This document shows, one piece after another, positions 1 through 6,312 of a stretch of 21,319 nt of DNA. The stretch is taken from the NCBI GenBank assembly GCA_041554435.1, contig JBFFLX010000053.1, forward strand, positions 1 to 21,319, given 5' to 3'. This DNA is from BM524 sp041554435 (lineage in GTDB: Bacteria > Bacteroidota > Bacteroidia > Bacteroidales > F082). Below the pieces are notes generated by a model. The model did not search any database, had not been told where the DNA came from, and saw only the letters and a list, made by a program, of their open reading frames with translations. Position numbers and translations under genes: made by a program. Numbering within the stretch: position 1 is the stretch's first letter; each line of letters begins with the position of its first letter.

Positions 1-8
1 CAGGGTTC

Positions 9-57
9 ATTAGTCATTGGTGATTGGTCATTGGTCATTGGTGATTGGTCATTAGAC
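9..57. repeat. Tandem array of seven 7-bp units, consensus ATTGGTC
   Basis: Seven contiguous heptamers can be read: ATTAGTC, ATTGGTG, ATTGGTC, ATTGGTC, ATTGGTG, ATTGGTC and ATTAGAC. The period is exactly 7 throughout, and variation is limited to a few positions. The array is non-coding and lies downstream of ftsY. Its unit is nearly the reverse complement of the unit in the second array at 166-221. Confidence 0.85.
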
Positions 58-61
58 ATTG

Positions 62-74
62 CCTGCCTGCCGGC
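62..74. repeat. Fragment of the CCTGCC/GGCAGG palindromic element
   Basis: The 13 bases CCTGCCTGCCGGC are identical to the first 13 bases of the perfect 20-bp palindrome at 16606-16625, and then diverge. This looks like a decayed or partial copy of the same dispersed palindrome. A weak inverted repeat, ACTGCC (78-83) with GGCAGT (101-106), follows and may be unrelated. Confidence 0.55.
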
Positions 75-165
75 TTGACTGCCGTAATTATTAGTTTGAA
101 GGCAGTAATGAAATGAAGGTAGGGTGATTGGACACTTGCAGTTGGGTAGTAATTTGTAAAATGCA

Positions 166-221
166 GACTGATGACTGATGACTGAAGACTGCAGACTGAT
201 AACTGCAGACTGAAAACTGCC
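166..221. repeat. Tandem array of eight 7-bp units, consensus GACTGAT/GACTGCA
   Basis: Eight contiguous heptamers are present: GACTGAT, GACTGAT, GACTGAA, GACTGCA, GACTGAT, AACTGCA, GACTGAA and AACTGCC. The array ends 16 bases before the ftsY stop codon. As plus-strand RNA the unit can pair with the 9-57 unit if G-U pairs are allowed, so the two arrays could form a long imperfect hairpin around the 108 bases between them. Confidence 0.85.
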
Positions 222-237
222 GACTTTTCAATATTTT

Positions 238-1191
238 CTATTCAAAAAGACTTTCTACAAATTCTTTACGATTAAAAATCTGCAGGTGCTCCATTTTCTC
301 GCCTACGCCGATATATTTTACCGGAATTTTAAATTGATCGCTAACTCCGATAACAACGCCGCCTTTTGCAGTACCATCAAGTTTGGTAAGTGCAATGGCA
401 TTAACCTCTGTTGCAGCAATAAAGTGACGAGCTTGTTCAATGGCATTTTGTCCGGTAGATGCATCTAAAACCAATAGTATTTCATGGGGTGCATCTGGAA
501 TGAGTTTTTGCATAACTCTGCTGATTTTGGACAACTCATTCATCAGGTTAATTTTATTATGCAATCTGCCTGCAGTATCGATAATTGCAACATCAGAATT
601 TTGAGCAATTGCTGATTTTATTGTATCGTAAGCAACAGAGGCCGGATCGGCATTCATACCTTGCGAAACAATAGGCACTCCTACCCTTTCCGACCATATA
701 ATTAACTGATCGACGGCAGCAGCACGAAATGTGTCGGCAGCACCTAATATAACTGATTTACCAACTTTTTTAAAGTTGTAGGCAAGTTTTCCAATGGTAG
801 TAGTTTTTCCAACTCCATTAACTCCCACAACCATAATTACATACGGTTTCTTATCAGCAGGAAGATCAAAATCGGCACCATCGCCGCTATTGTTTTCTTC
901 GAGTAATTCAACGATTTCCTCTTTAAGCATTGTATTCAACTCATCAACACCTAAATACTTATCGCGGGAAACACGCTCTTCGATACGTTCAATGATTTTC
1001 AGCGTGGTTTTTACGCCCACATCAGAGGTAACCAGGGCTTCTTCCAGATTATCAAGGAGTTCATCATCAACTTTGGATTTACCGGCAACAGCCTTCGATA
1101 TCTTGGCAAATACACTTTGCTTGGTTTTATCGATACCCTTCTCGAGTTCTTCCTTTTGCTTCTTTTTCGAAAATACTGAAAAAAGTCCCAT
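238..1191 (-). CDS. ftsY: Signal recognition particle receptor FtsY
   Basis: This is the SRP-receptor GTPase, which docks SRP-bound ribosomes at the inner membrane for co-translational insertion of membrane proteins. The 317-aa protein has a short charged N-terminus instead of the long acidic A domain of E. coli FtsY, then a helical N domain (about 25-100) and a GTPase G domain. Visible motifs are the P-loop GVNGVGKT (123-130), DTFRAAAVDQL (153-163), DTAGR (205-209) and TKLDGTAKGG (269-278). The ending GVGE...L..F is the normal FtsY C-terminus, so the gene looks complete. It follows rpmG and the DUF4295 gene, the usual Bacteroidota order. A terminator-like hairpin separates it from them, so it is probably expressed by read-through at a lower level. 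I saw no separate promoter. Confidence 0.97.
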   Translation of the reverse strand: MGLFSVFSKKKQKEELEKGIDKTKQSVFAKISKAVAGKSKVDDELLDNLEEALVTSDVGVKTTLKIIERIEERVSRDKYLGVDELNTMLKEEIVELLEENNSGDGADFDLPADKKPYVIMVVGVNGVGKTTTIGKLAYNFKKVGKSVILGAADTFRAAAVDQLIIWSERVGVPIVSQGMNADPASVAYDTIKSAIAQNSDVAIIDTAGRLHNKINLMNELSKISRVMQKLIPDAPHEILLVLDASTGQNAIEQARHFIAATEVNAIALTKLDGTAKGGVVIGVSDQFKIPVKYIGVGEKMEHLQIFNRKEFVESLFE

Positions 1192-1211
1192 ATTATTTAT
1201 AAGTTAAAAAT

Positions 1212-1246
1212 AAAAAGGCTTTTCCCTCATACTTTAGGAAAAAGCC
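1212..1246 (-). terminator. Hairpin terminator or attenuator before ftsY
   Basis: Read on the minus strand, GGCTTTTTCC and GGGAAAAGCC (forward 1237-1246 and 1217-1226) form a 10-bp stem with one G-U pair and a 10-nt loop, followed by TTTTTATTTTT. It lies 28 bases after the DUF4295 stop and 20 bases before the ftsY start. It would terminate most ribosomal-protein transcripts and let some continue into ftsY. Confidence 0.75.
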
Positions 1247-1273
1247 CATTATTGATCTTATATGTTTTTAAAA

Positions 1274-1427
1274 TTATTTTTTAGAAAAATAATCTTTTAC
1301 CTGATCAGTAGGAACTACTTCTTCTTTAAATGTATAAGCACCTGTTTTAGGTGATTTTGCCATACGTATTACTTTTGCAAAATCTTTTCCGGATGATTGT
1401 AGTGATGCAACAACTTTCTTAGCCATG
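1274..1427 (-). CDS. DUF4295 small ribosome-associated protein (possibly bL38), apparent frameshift
   Basis: The two reading frames together give a protein of about 50 aa. It starts MAKKVVASLQSSGKDF, continues in the shifted frame AKVIRMAKSPKTGAYTFKEE, and ends VKDYFSKK. This is clearly the DUF4295 family, known only from Bacteroidota and encoded between rpmG and ftsY. From memory, it matches the Bacteroidia-specific large-subunit protein bL38; I am not certain. The ATG is 7 bases after the rpmG stop, so the pair is an operon. In the raw sequence a run of five T (minus strand; forward A at 1379-1383) puts the second part out of frame. The uncorrected frame stops after 26 codons. The span of 154 nt is 51 codons plus one base. 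Both parts match the family, so a sequencing or assembly error, or a very recent mutation, is likely. Programmed +1 shifting is possible but unsupported. Confidence 0.8.
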
Positions 1428-1434
1428 GTTCAAT

Positions 1435-1623
1435 TTATTTAATTTCTCTGTGTAATGTCATTTTCTTAAGGATAGGATTGTACTTTTTAAGTTCAATTCT
1501 TCCTGGTGAATTTTTCTTATTCTTGGTAGTTATATACCTTGATGTACCTGACATACCGCTCTCTTTATGCTCTGTACATTCCAATATTACTTGTATCCTG
1601 GCGTCTTTAGTCTTTTTGGCCAT
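1435..1623 (-). CDS. rpmG: 50S ribosomal protein L33
   Basis: The 62-aa protein is the typical Bacteroidota form of bL33, a small large-subunit protein near the tRNA E site. It starts MAKKTKDARIQVILECTEHK, contains SGTSRYITTKNKKN, and ends with ELKKYNPILKKMTLHREIK. Only one cysteine is present (ILEC), so this version lacks the four-cysteine zinc site found in some bL33 proteins. rpmB (L28), often just upstream in related genomes, is not here. Instead a strong promoter lies 28 bases upstream of the start, so rpmG is the first gene of the transcript, followed by DUF4295 and ftsY. Confidence 0.96.
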   Translation of the reverse strand: MAKKTKDARIQVILECTEHKESGMSGTSRYITTKNKKNSPGRIELKKYNPILKKMTLHREIK

Positions 1624-1650
1624 TTCTTTATCGCTTTAAAATTCGGTCGG

Positions 1651-1682
1651 CAAAAATATCAACATTTGAGTTAAAAACCAAA
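1651..1682 (-). promoter_or_regulatory. Bacteroidota-type promoter for rpmG-DUF4295-ftsY
   Basis: On the minus strand there is TTTG (forward 1679-1682), a 20-base spacer and TATTTTTG (forward 1651-1658). This fits both boxes of the Bacteroidota consensus TTTG-N19/20-TAnnTTTG. It is the best promoter in the window and sits 28 bases before the rpmG start codon. Confidence 0.85.
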
Positions 1683-1698
1683 TATTTTTTGATTAATT

Positions 1699-2334
1699 TT
1701 AATTAGCCATAATTGCCTGAATATAAGGCGCTATACCCGAGAAGAAAAACTCCACGGCTATTACCATAACAATTAGACCCATTAATTTCATCATAATTTT
1801 ATTTCCAGTGTCCCCTAAAAACTTCGTAATACCCACAGCACCTAATAAAACACTTAAAAGTACTACGGAAACCAAAATTATGGAAATTACTACTATCATC
1901 TTCCCTCCAATATCAGGACTCTCACCCATCAGAACAATGGCATTTGTAATTGCTCCGGGGCCTGCTATCATAGGAATTCCAAGTGGTGTAATGGAAATAT
2001 CATCAACGTAATTATCCACATCCTCTTCCTTTATTTTCATGGGGCTGAGCCTGGCATTAAGCATATCATAACCCATTATAAAGAATAAAACACCTCCCAC
2101 TACTTTTAGTCCTGCAACTGAGATTCCAAAAAATTTAAAAAGATATTCGCCTCCAAAGGAAAACAACATGAGAACAGCAGTGGCCGTAATAACAGCCTTT
2201 ATTGCAGTTTTTCTCCTTTCCCTTTTTGATAAGTTTGATGTCTTGCTTAAAAAAACCGGCATAATCCCCATGGGATTCATCAAAGTTAAAAAGGAAGTAA
2301 AATACAGAAGTATTGTAGTAAAACTATCCATCAT
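1699..2334 (-). CDS. MarC family (UPF0056) integral membrane protein
   Basis: This 211-aa protein is hydrophobic, with about six membrane segments. It matches the MarC/UPF0056 family: an N-terminal stretch with LMNPMGIMPVFLS (19-31), a central GIPMIAGPGAITNAIVL segment, and a C-terminal GNKIMMKLMGLIVMVIAVEFF. These are the family hallmarks, and the length is normal. The molecular function of MarC proteins is not established; an old link to multiple antibiotic resistance in E. coli was not upheld. It starts 32 bases after the ftcD stop and has no visible promoter of its own, so it is probably co-transcribed with ftcD. I see no functional connection between the two. Confidence 0.9.
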   Translation of the reverse strand: MMDSFTTILLYFTSFLTLMNPMGIMPVFLSKTSNLSKRERRKTAIKAVITATAVLMLFSFGGEYLFKFFGISVAGLKVVGGVLFFIMGYDMLNARLSPMKIKEEDVDNYVDDISITPLGIPMIAGPGAITNAIVLMGESPDIGGKMIVVISIILVSVVLLSVLLGAVGITKFLGDTGNKIMMKLMGLIVMVIAVEFFFSGIAPYIQAIMAN

Positions 2335-2366
2335 ATGTTTTTATCAGCAGGAAAAAAATTATCAAA

Positions 2367-4064
2367 TTACAATTTCTCAATTTTCTCATCTACTATTGTA
2401 ATTATCTCATCTCTTAATTTTTTAGCGGATTTGGCAATTTCCGCTCCTCTATCTACTAAATCAGAAGTAAATTTCTTGTCGTCGATACCTCCGGCATTAA
2501 TTTTTACATTGAGATAAGCACCTTCAACTGCTGTTAAGGCACATAGCGCACCAACTCCTGCATCGGAAACAGAATTTGGATTTCCTACCTCAGCCATTGC
2601 TTTTATTACTTCAAAGGAATTTAATGAAACTTCCATAACCTTAAATGGAATTTCCATTGCATATTTGGAGGCATCTTCTATGGCTTGCTGGCGCAATTTC
2701 TTCTCTTCATCAGACTTTTTTGGCAAACCAAAGGCATCCATAATTTTATTGAAGGCATTAGTATCTTCATCAACCAAATGCAATAAATGATCTTTTATAT
2801 TCTGGCCTTTCTCTGCCCATTCTGAAAATTCTTCCCATCTTTCATCCCAGCCACGCTTGTGAGAAGACAGATTGGCAACCATGGTGGCCAGGGAGGCTCC
2901 TAAGGAGCCAACGTAAGCCGAAATGGAACCACCCCCCGGAGCAGGTGATTCAGAGGCTGTTTCGTTGGCAAAGCCCGTAACAGTCATATCCACCAGTTTA
3001 TTGGAATTCTCTTCCAACAAATATTCAATAATCTTTTCTTTGGGATTGAATGGCTTTAATTCATCAAGTCCCATCGACTTAATGGCAATTTTTATAAGTT
3101 CATCATTATCAACACCAACTGATCTTTGTTGCTTGCGTAAGAAATATTTTCCCGCATCAAGCATCGCCTTCAAAGGGATAAGACCAACAAGTTCAGAGCC
3201 GGTAACTCTTATGCCTCTTGCATTTGCTTTTTTACAAACTTCATCAAAAGCAATGTGGACTGGCGTTATGCTTATATTTGTAAGGTTCATGCTAATTTGA
3301 GCAACACCATATTCTTCAATAAACCAGCCAATTCCTTTAACTGACTTCAATGAACCGGGAATCATTACAGGTTTACCATTTTCATCCTTAACTATCTTAC
3401 CTGTTATGGGATTTCCTTCACGTTTGGTTCTTCCTCTTTCTCTAACATCGAATGCTATGGCATTGGCTCGACGAGTAGAGGTAGTATTTAAGTTCACATT
3501 AAAAGCAACTAAAAAATCTCTTGCTCCTATGGCTGTTGCACCACTTTGAGCTACATTTTGAGTAAATTCATTTGGTCCGAAATCAGGTTTCCAGTCATCG
3601 GTAACTATTCTGTCGGCCAAAGCCTCATATTCACCGGAACGGCAATTAGCAAGATTTTTTCTCACATCGGTAAAGGCTGCATTTTCATAACAAAAAACCG
3701 GAATTCCCAACTCACCTCCAACTCTTTCAGCTAACTTACGGGCATATTCAACTGTTTCTTCCATGCTGATATTTGCCACCGGAATAAGTGGACAAACGTC
3801 GGTGGCACCAAAACGTGGATGCTCGCCTTTATGATGACGCATATCGATAAGCTGTGATGCCCTTTTAATTCCAATAAAAGCAGCCTCTATTACTTCTTCA
3901 GGGCCACCAACTATGGTAACAACCGTTCTGTTGGTTGCTGCACCCGGATCAACATCCAGTAGTTTTACACCTTCAACTTTTTCCATTTCATCGGTAATCT
4001 GCTTTATAACAGACATATCCCTGCCTTCGCTAAAATTTGGTACGCATTCAATAAGTTGTTTCAT
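2367..4064 (-). CDS. ftcD: Bifunctional formimidoyltransferase-cyclodeaminase
   Basis: This is a two-domain enzyme of histidine catabolism. The N-terminal part moves the formimino group from N-formiminoglutamate to tetrahydrofolate, and the C-terminal part releases ammonia to give methenyl-THF. I start it at MKQLIECVPNFSEGRD (565 aa). The open frame extends 12 codons upstream to 4100, but that stretch overlaps the -7 box at 4098-4105 and the first residues do not resemble the family. The transferase domain covers about 1-325, with CVPNFSEGR and the HPRFGATDVCPLIP region. The cyclodeaminase domain covers about 345-565, with SESPAPGGGSISAYVGSLGA. No hutH, hutU or hutI lies nearby, so the rest of the pathway must be elsewhere. 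The short gap to marC suggests a two-gene transcript. Confidence 0.95.
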   Translation of the reverse strand: MKQLIECVPNFSEGRDMSVIKQITDEMEKVEGVKLLDVDPGAATNRTVVTIVGGPEEVIEAAFIGIKRASQLIDMRHHKGEHPRFGATDVCPLIPVANISMEETVEYARKLAERVGGELGIPVFCYENAAFTDVRKNLANCRSGEYEALADRIVTDDWKPDFGPNEFTQNVAQSGATAIGARDFLVAFNVNLNTTSTRRANAIAFDVRERGRTKREGNPITGKIVKDENGKPVMIPGSLKSVKGIGWFIEEYGVAQISMNLTNISITPVHIAFDEVCKKANARGIRVTGSELVGLIPLKAMLDAGKYFLRKQQRSVGVDNDELIKIAIKSMGLDELKPFNPKEKIIEYLLEENSNKLVDMTVTGFANETASESPAPGGGSISAYVGSLGASLATMVANLSSHKRGWDERWEEFSEWAEKGQNIKDHLLHLVDEDTNAFNKIMDAFGLPKKSDEEKKLRQQAIEDASKYAMEIPFKVMEVSLNSFEVIKAMAEVGNPNSVSDAGVGALCALTAVEGAYLNVKINAGGIDDKKFTSDLVDRGAEIAKSAKKLRDEIITIVDEKIEKL

Positions 4065-4097
4065 AAATCCTGATAATTTTCGGTTTTTATTAATCGG

Positions 4098-4105
4098 CAA
4101 ATTTA
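4098..4105 (-). promoter_or_regulatory. Promoter -7 box for ftcD
   Basis: The minus strand reads TAAATTTG, an exact TAnnTTTG match 33 bases upstream of the chosen ftcD start. No TTTG -33 box is found at the expected distance. Its position rules out an upstream start for ftcD. Confidence 0.6.
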
Positions 4106-4291
4106 GGAAAATCTAATGGATTTGACGGACTTGATATAATGATATTTTAAGGAGAAAAATTTCATATTCAATTATTTATGAGACTCATCAATACCTATAT
4201 AATAGCCTGTTTATCAGTCCTCTAAAAACTAAATAATCGATTTCATACTTCAAAAACATTTTAAAGTTTCCAAAAGAAGATTTTAATATCC

Positions 4292-4299
4292 TATTTTTG
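4292..4299 (+). promoter_or_regulatory. Promoter -7 box for the 4323 gene
   Basis: TATTTTTG matches TAnnTTTG exactly and ends 23 bases before the GTG start. TTTC at 4267-4270 is a possible weak -33 box with a 21-base spacer. The leader would be short, and purine-rich AAAAGGAGA lies before the start. Confidence 0.65.
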
Positions 4300-4322
4300 C
4301 AACAAAAGGAGATTAAATATTT

Positions 4323-4799
4323 GTGAAAACAGCCTCGGTAATTGAAATAAAACGTGAATTAGGTGATCGTTCCGCTTTGGAACTTAAGGAAACTATTCTG
4401 CGTTTAGCAAGATTTAAAAAGGAAAACAAAGAATTGCTGACTTATATTCTATTTGAGTCAGCAGATGAGAATGCTTATGTTGAAAGCGTTAAGGAAGAAA
4501 TAAATAATATGTTTGAGGAGATTAATACTTCATCATACTATTATATTAAAAAGAGTGTAAGAAAAATTCTTCGTCATGCTAAAACCCGTATTCGATATTC
4601 GCTGAATAAGCAAACTGAAGTGGAGATTTTAATTTGGTTTTGTATAAAATTAGCTGGTTTTAAGCCGAGCATAAGAAACAACATTGCTTTGGAAAATATC
4701 CTGCTCAAGCAGTTACAAGGCATAAGAAAAACTATGCCTAAACTGCATGAAGACCTAAGGTATGATTATGAACAAATATTGAGAAATATTAAATATTGA
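4323..4799 (+). CDS. Hypothetical helical protein, 158 aa
   Basis: I do not recognise a named family. The protein has no signal peptide or membrane segment. It is very rich in Lys, Glu, Arg, Ile and Leu, and looks all-helical and cytoplasmic. The N-terminal third contains LARFKKENKELLTYILFES (27-45). The middle has an aromatic SSYYYIKK patch and a basic stretch (KKSVRKILRHAKTRIRYS) that could bind nucleic acid, but that is only inference. I read the start as GTG at 4323, because it follows the -7 box and an AGGAGA stretch and no ATG is near. It is a single-gene unit, divergent from ftcD. I have an unverified impression that similar sequences occur as conserved hypotheticals in other Bacteroidota. 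Confidence 0.75.
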   Translation: MKTASVIEIKRELGDRSALELKETILRLARFKKENKELLTYILFESADENAYVESVKEEINNMFEEINTSSYYYIKKSVRKILRHAKTRIRYSLNKQTEVEILIWFCIKLAGFKPSIRNNIALENILLKQLQGIRKTMPKLHEDLRYDYEQILRNIKY

Positions 4800-4899
4800 T
4801 TTATTTGTCTAAAGCATTTTTTTAAATTTAAACTAGAAAAATCAGATTAACAATACAAAAATATTGATTACTTATCTTTAACTATTCCCTATTTTCCTC

Positions 4900-4914
4900 A
4901 AGCCGGAAAGGCTT
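4900..4914 (+). terminator. Possible weak terminator for the 4323 gene
   Basis: AAGCC, the loop GGAAA and GGCTT form a 5-bp stem followed by TTCATTTTTATT. The stem is short and lies 100 bases after the stop codon, so this is a weak call. Confidence 0.35.
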
Positions 4915-4972
4915 TTCATTTTTATTCGTGCTTGTAAATATTTATAGGAACTCATGAATACTTCGTATTTGT

Positions 4973-5034
4973 CTTGACACAAAAACGAAACAACCGCGTG
5001 CGCTAAAGCTTTAGCGGTGGCGCAAAAAGTCAAG
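4973..5034. repeat. Inverted repeat CTTGAC...GTCAAG with nested 16-bp palindrome
   Basis: CTTGAC (4973-4978) and GTCAAG (5029-5034) flank an interval containing CGCTAAAGCTTTAGCG (5001-5016), a perfect palindrome. GC-rich flanks (CCGCGTG before, GTGGCGC after) set it apart from the AT-rich surroundings. The outer part, GTCTTGACAC plus AAAACGAAACAA plus CAAAAAGTCAAGGC, reads like one repeat into which the palindrome was inserted. Confidence 0.65.
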
Positions 5035-5096
5035 GCTTATTTTTATCTGCATCCTTCATATTCACAAAAACTAAGACGAAAGAGTGATTTCCTTCG

Positions 5097-5111
5097 TCCG
5101 CCATAGGCGGA
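5097..5111. repeat. Short palindrome TCCGCC-ATA-GGCGGA
   Basis: A 6-bp perfect inverted repeat with a 3-base centre, GC-rich in an AT-rich gap. Its size and composition resemble the other small palindromes at 5001-5016, 16534-16554 and 16606-16625. Confidence 0.55.
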
Positions 5112-5197
5112 TTTCTTTCTAAGTTTTCGTTTCTATTCAGAATTTGATAAAAAGAGGCCGGCTGAAACATTATGGTCTTGATTATTTTCGATATAAT

Positions 5198-5827
5198 TTA
5201 TTTCTTTTTCCTTCTGAACTTATCTCTTGCCTGTCCGGCTAAATCATCAACTTTATCACGAATTTCACTCAGTTCCTCTCTGATAGCCTTTTCAATATTA
5301 GAGATATTTACCGTTTCCCCTCGCATTTCCAAACGTTCTGTTGCAGTAATTGCAGGAGGAATTACTATCCATAATATCAAATAAATAAAAGGACTTACAC
5401 CTGAAATTATTGCAATTACAAATGCCAGTCGTACCCAGGTAGTATCCACATGGAAATATGCACCCAAACCTGAACAAACTCCACCTATCATTCGGTCACT
5501 AATGTCCCGATACAGTCGTTTTCGGGTTCCGTCATAACTATAATCATAGGCCTCTTCTTCATTTTCCGACTCGAAATCAGAGGGTTGCCCCAACTGACTC
5601 TTAACTTTTTTCACATCCTCCAGATTAATAACCTGTTTAGTTCCTGTTAGCAGATTTTGAAATAACTCGGCTATGCGAGCCTCTATATCGCTAATTATTT
5701 CCTTCCCACCCTTTTTGTTCTTAAAATGCGATTTCAGCGAAATCATATATTCATTTAATAATTGATAAGCATCCTCATCAAGAGTGAAACTAATTCCGTT
5801 TATATTTATGTTAGTTGTTGTTTTCAT
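5198..5827 (-). CDS. PspC domain membrane protein
   Basis: The 209-aa protein has a Bacteroidota-specific N-terminal region (about 1-85, with LLNEYMISLKSHF and IISDIEARIAELF) and an acidic tyrosine-rich linker (85-100). A PspC domain follows at about 103-160: RLYRDISDRMIGGVCSGLGAYFHVD is its hallmark, leading into a hydrophobic hairpin that ends at LILWIVIPP. The charged C-terminal tail (162-209) may form a coiled coil and ends RRKKK. PspC proteins are inner-membrane components of envelope-stress responses. The gene starts 1 base after the padR stop codon, so the two are translationally linked and must share the promoter and operator at 6182-6226. PadR therefore probably controls it. Confidence 0.9.
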   Translation of the reverse strand: MKTTTNININGISFTLDEDAYQLLNEYMISLKSHFKNKKGGKEIISDIEARIAELFQNLLTGTKQVINLEDVKKVKSQLGQPSDFESENEEEAYDYSYDGTRKRLYRDISDRMIGGVCSGLGAYFHVDTTWVRLAFVIAIISGVSPFIYLILWIVIPPAITATERLEMRGETVNISNIEKAIREELSEIRDKVDDLAGQARDKFRRKKK

Positions 5828-5828
5828 T

Positions 5829-6158
5829 TTACTTTTTATTTAAGAGTTTAGTAACCGATTTGTTTAACCCATCCCAACTTTCTCTAAGTTGCTTTAATAT
5901 TTCATTACCTTTTTCTGTAAGACTATAATATTTGCGTGGCGGACCTGAAGTTGATTCCTCCCACTTATATTTTAATATGTCATCGTTTTTTAAACGAGTT
6001 AGAAGAGGATATACAGTTCCTTCAACTACAATAAGTTCTGCCTCTTTCATGGTATCGATTATATCAGAAGTATAAACTTCCTTGTCGGATATAACCGATA
6101 GCACACAGAGTTCCAAAACTCCTCTTCTCATTTGTGCTGTGGTTTTTTCCAGTTTCAT
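5829..6158 (-). CDS. PadR family transcriptional regulator
   Basis: This 109-aa protein is a small PadR repressor. The winged helix starts RRGVLELCVLSVIS (12-25), continues with VYTSDIIDTMKEAELIVVEGTVYPLLTRLKNDDIL, and then has the wing GPPRKYYSLTEKGNEIL. This is the short subfamily-2 type, in which the C-terminal helix forms the dimer interface. PadR regulators usually repress their own operon and are released by phenolics, drugs or other envelope-active compounds; the ligand here is unknown. The partner gene, PspC, lies 1 base downstream, an arrangement common in Bacteroidota. A perfect inverted repeat in the promoter is the likely binding site. Confidence 0.93.
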   Translation of the reverse strand: MKLEKTTAQMRRGVLELCVLSVISDKEVYTSDIIDTMKEAELIVVEGTVYPLLTRLKNDDILKYKWEESTSGPPRKYYSLTEKGNEILKQLRESWDGLNKSVTKLLNKK

Positions 6159-6181
6159 ATCTATAGTTTTAAATTATTGAG

Positions 6182-6213
6182 CAAATATAATGCATAATTT
6201 AGTACTATGCAAC
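6182..6213 (-). promoter_or_regulatory. Promoter of the padR-pspC operon
   Basis: The minus strand has TATATTTG (forward 6182-6189), an exact TAnnTTTG box 23 bases before the padR start. GTTG (forward 6210-6213) is a near-consensus -33 box with a 20-base spacer. The spacer and -33 box are covered by the inverted repeat at 6198-6226. Confidence 0.7.
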
Positions 6214-6226
6214 ACAAAGTACTAAA
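6198..6226. promoter_or_regulatory. Probable PadR operator, perfect 9-bp inverted repeat
   Basis: TTTAGTACT and AGTACTAAA are perfect reverse complements separated by the 11 bases ATGCAACACAA. The site overlaps the spacer and -33 region of the padR promoter, so binding would block RNA polymerase. A dimeric winged-helix repressor such as PadR fits the symmetry and spacing. That PadR is the binder is inferred from position. Confidence 0.75.
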
Positions 6227-6312
6227 TATTTTACACTAGAGCCGCAGATTTCCTAAATAAACAAGGAAATAGTTTACTCAATTAATTGGTTTAGTGATGT
6301 TTACGAAATAGT

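Larger units (their letters stand above)
4800..5197. other. 398-bp gene-free gap with repeat elements
   Basis: No credible ORF or RNA gene is visible between the 4323 gene and the PspC gene. The gap holds a small hairpin at 4900-4914, a long inverted repeat with a nested perfect palindrome (4973-5034) and a short GC-rich palindrome (5097-5111). These look like dispersed intergenic repeats rather than regulatory DNA. Confidence 0.7.

Noticed and set aside
9..221. Heptamer arrays as a CRISPR array
   Set aside because: The repeats are 7 bases long and directly adjacent, with no spacers, and no cas gene is present.
794..1207. 137-aa plus-strand frame opposite ftsY
   Set aside because: It is a low-complexity serine-rich shadow of ftsY, which has full family motifs on the other strand.
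4065..4100. ftcD starting at 4100 (12 residues longer)
   Set aside because: The extra residues do not resemble the family start and the first codon lies in the -7 box of the promoter.
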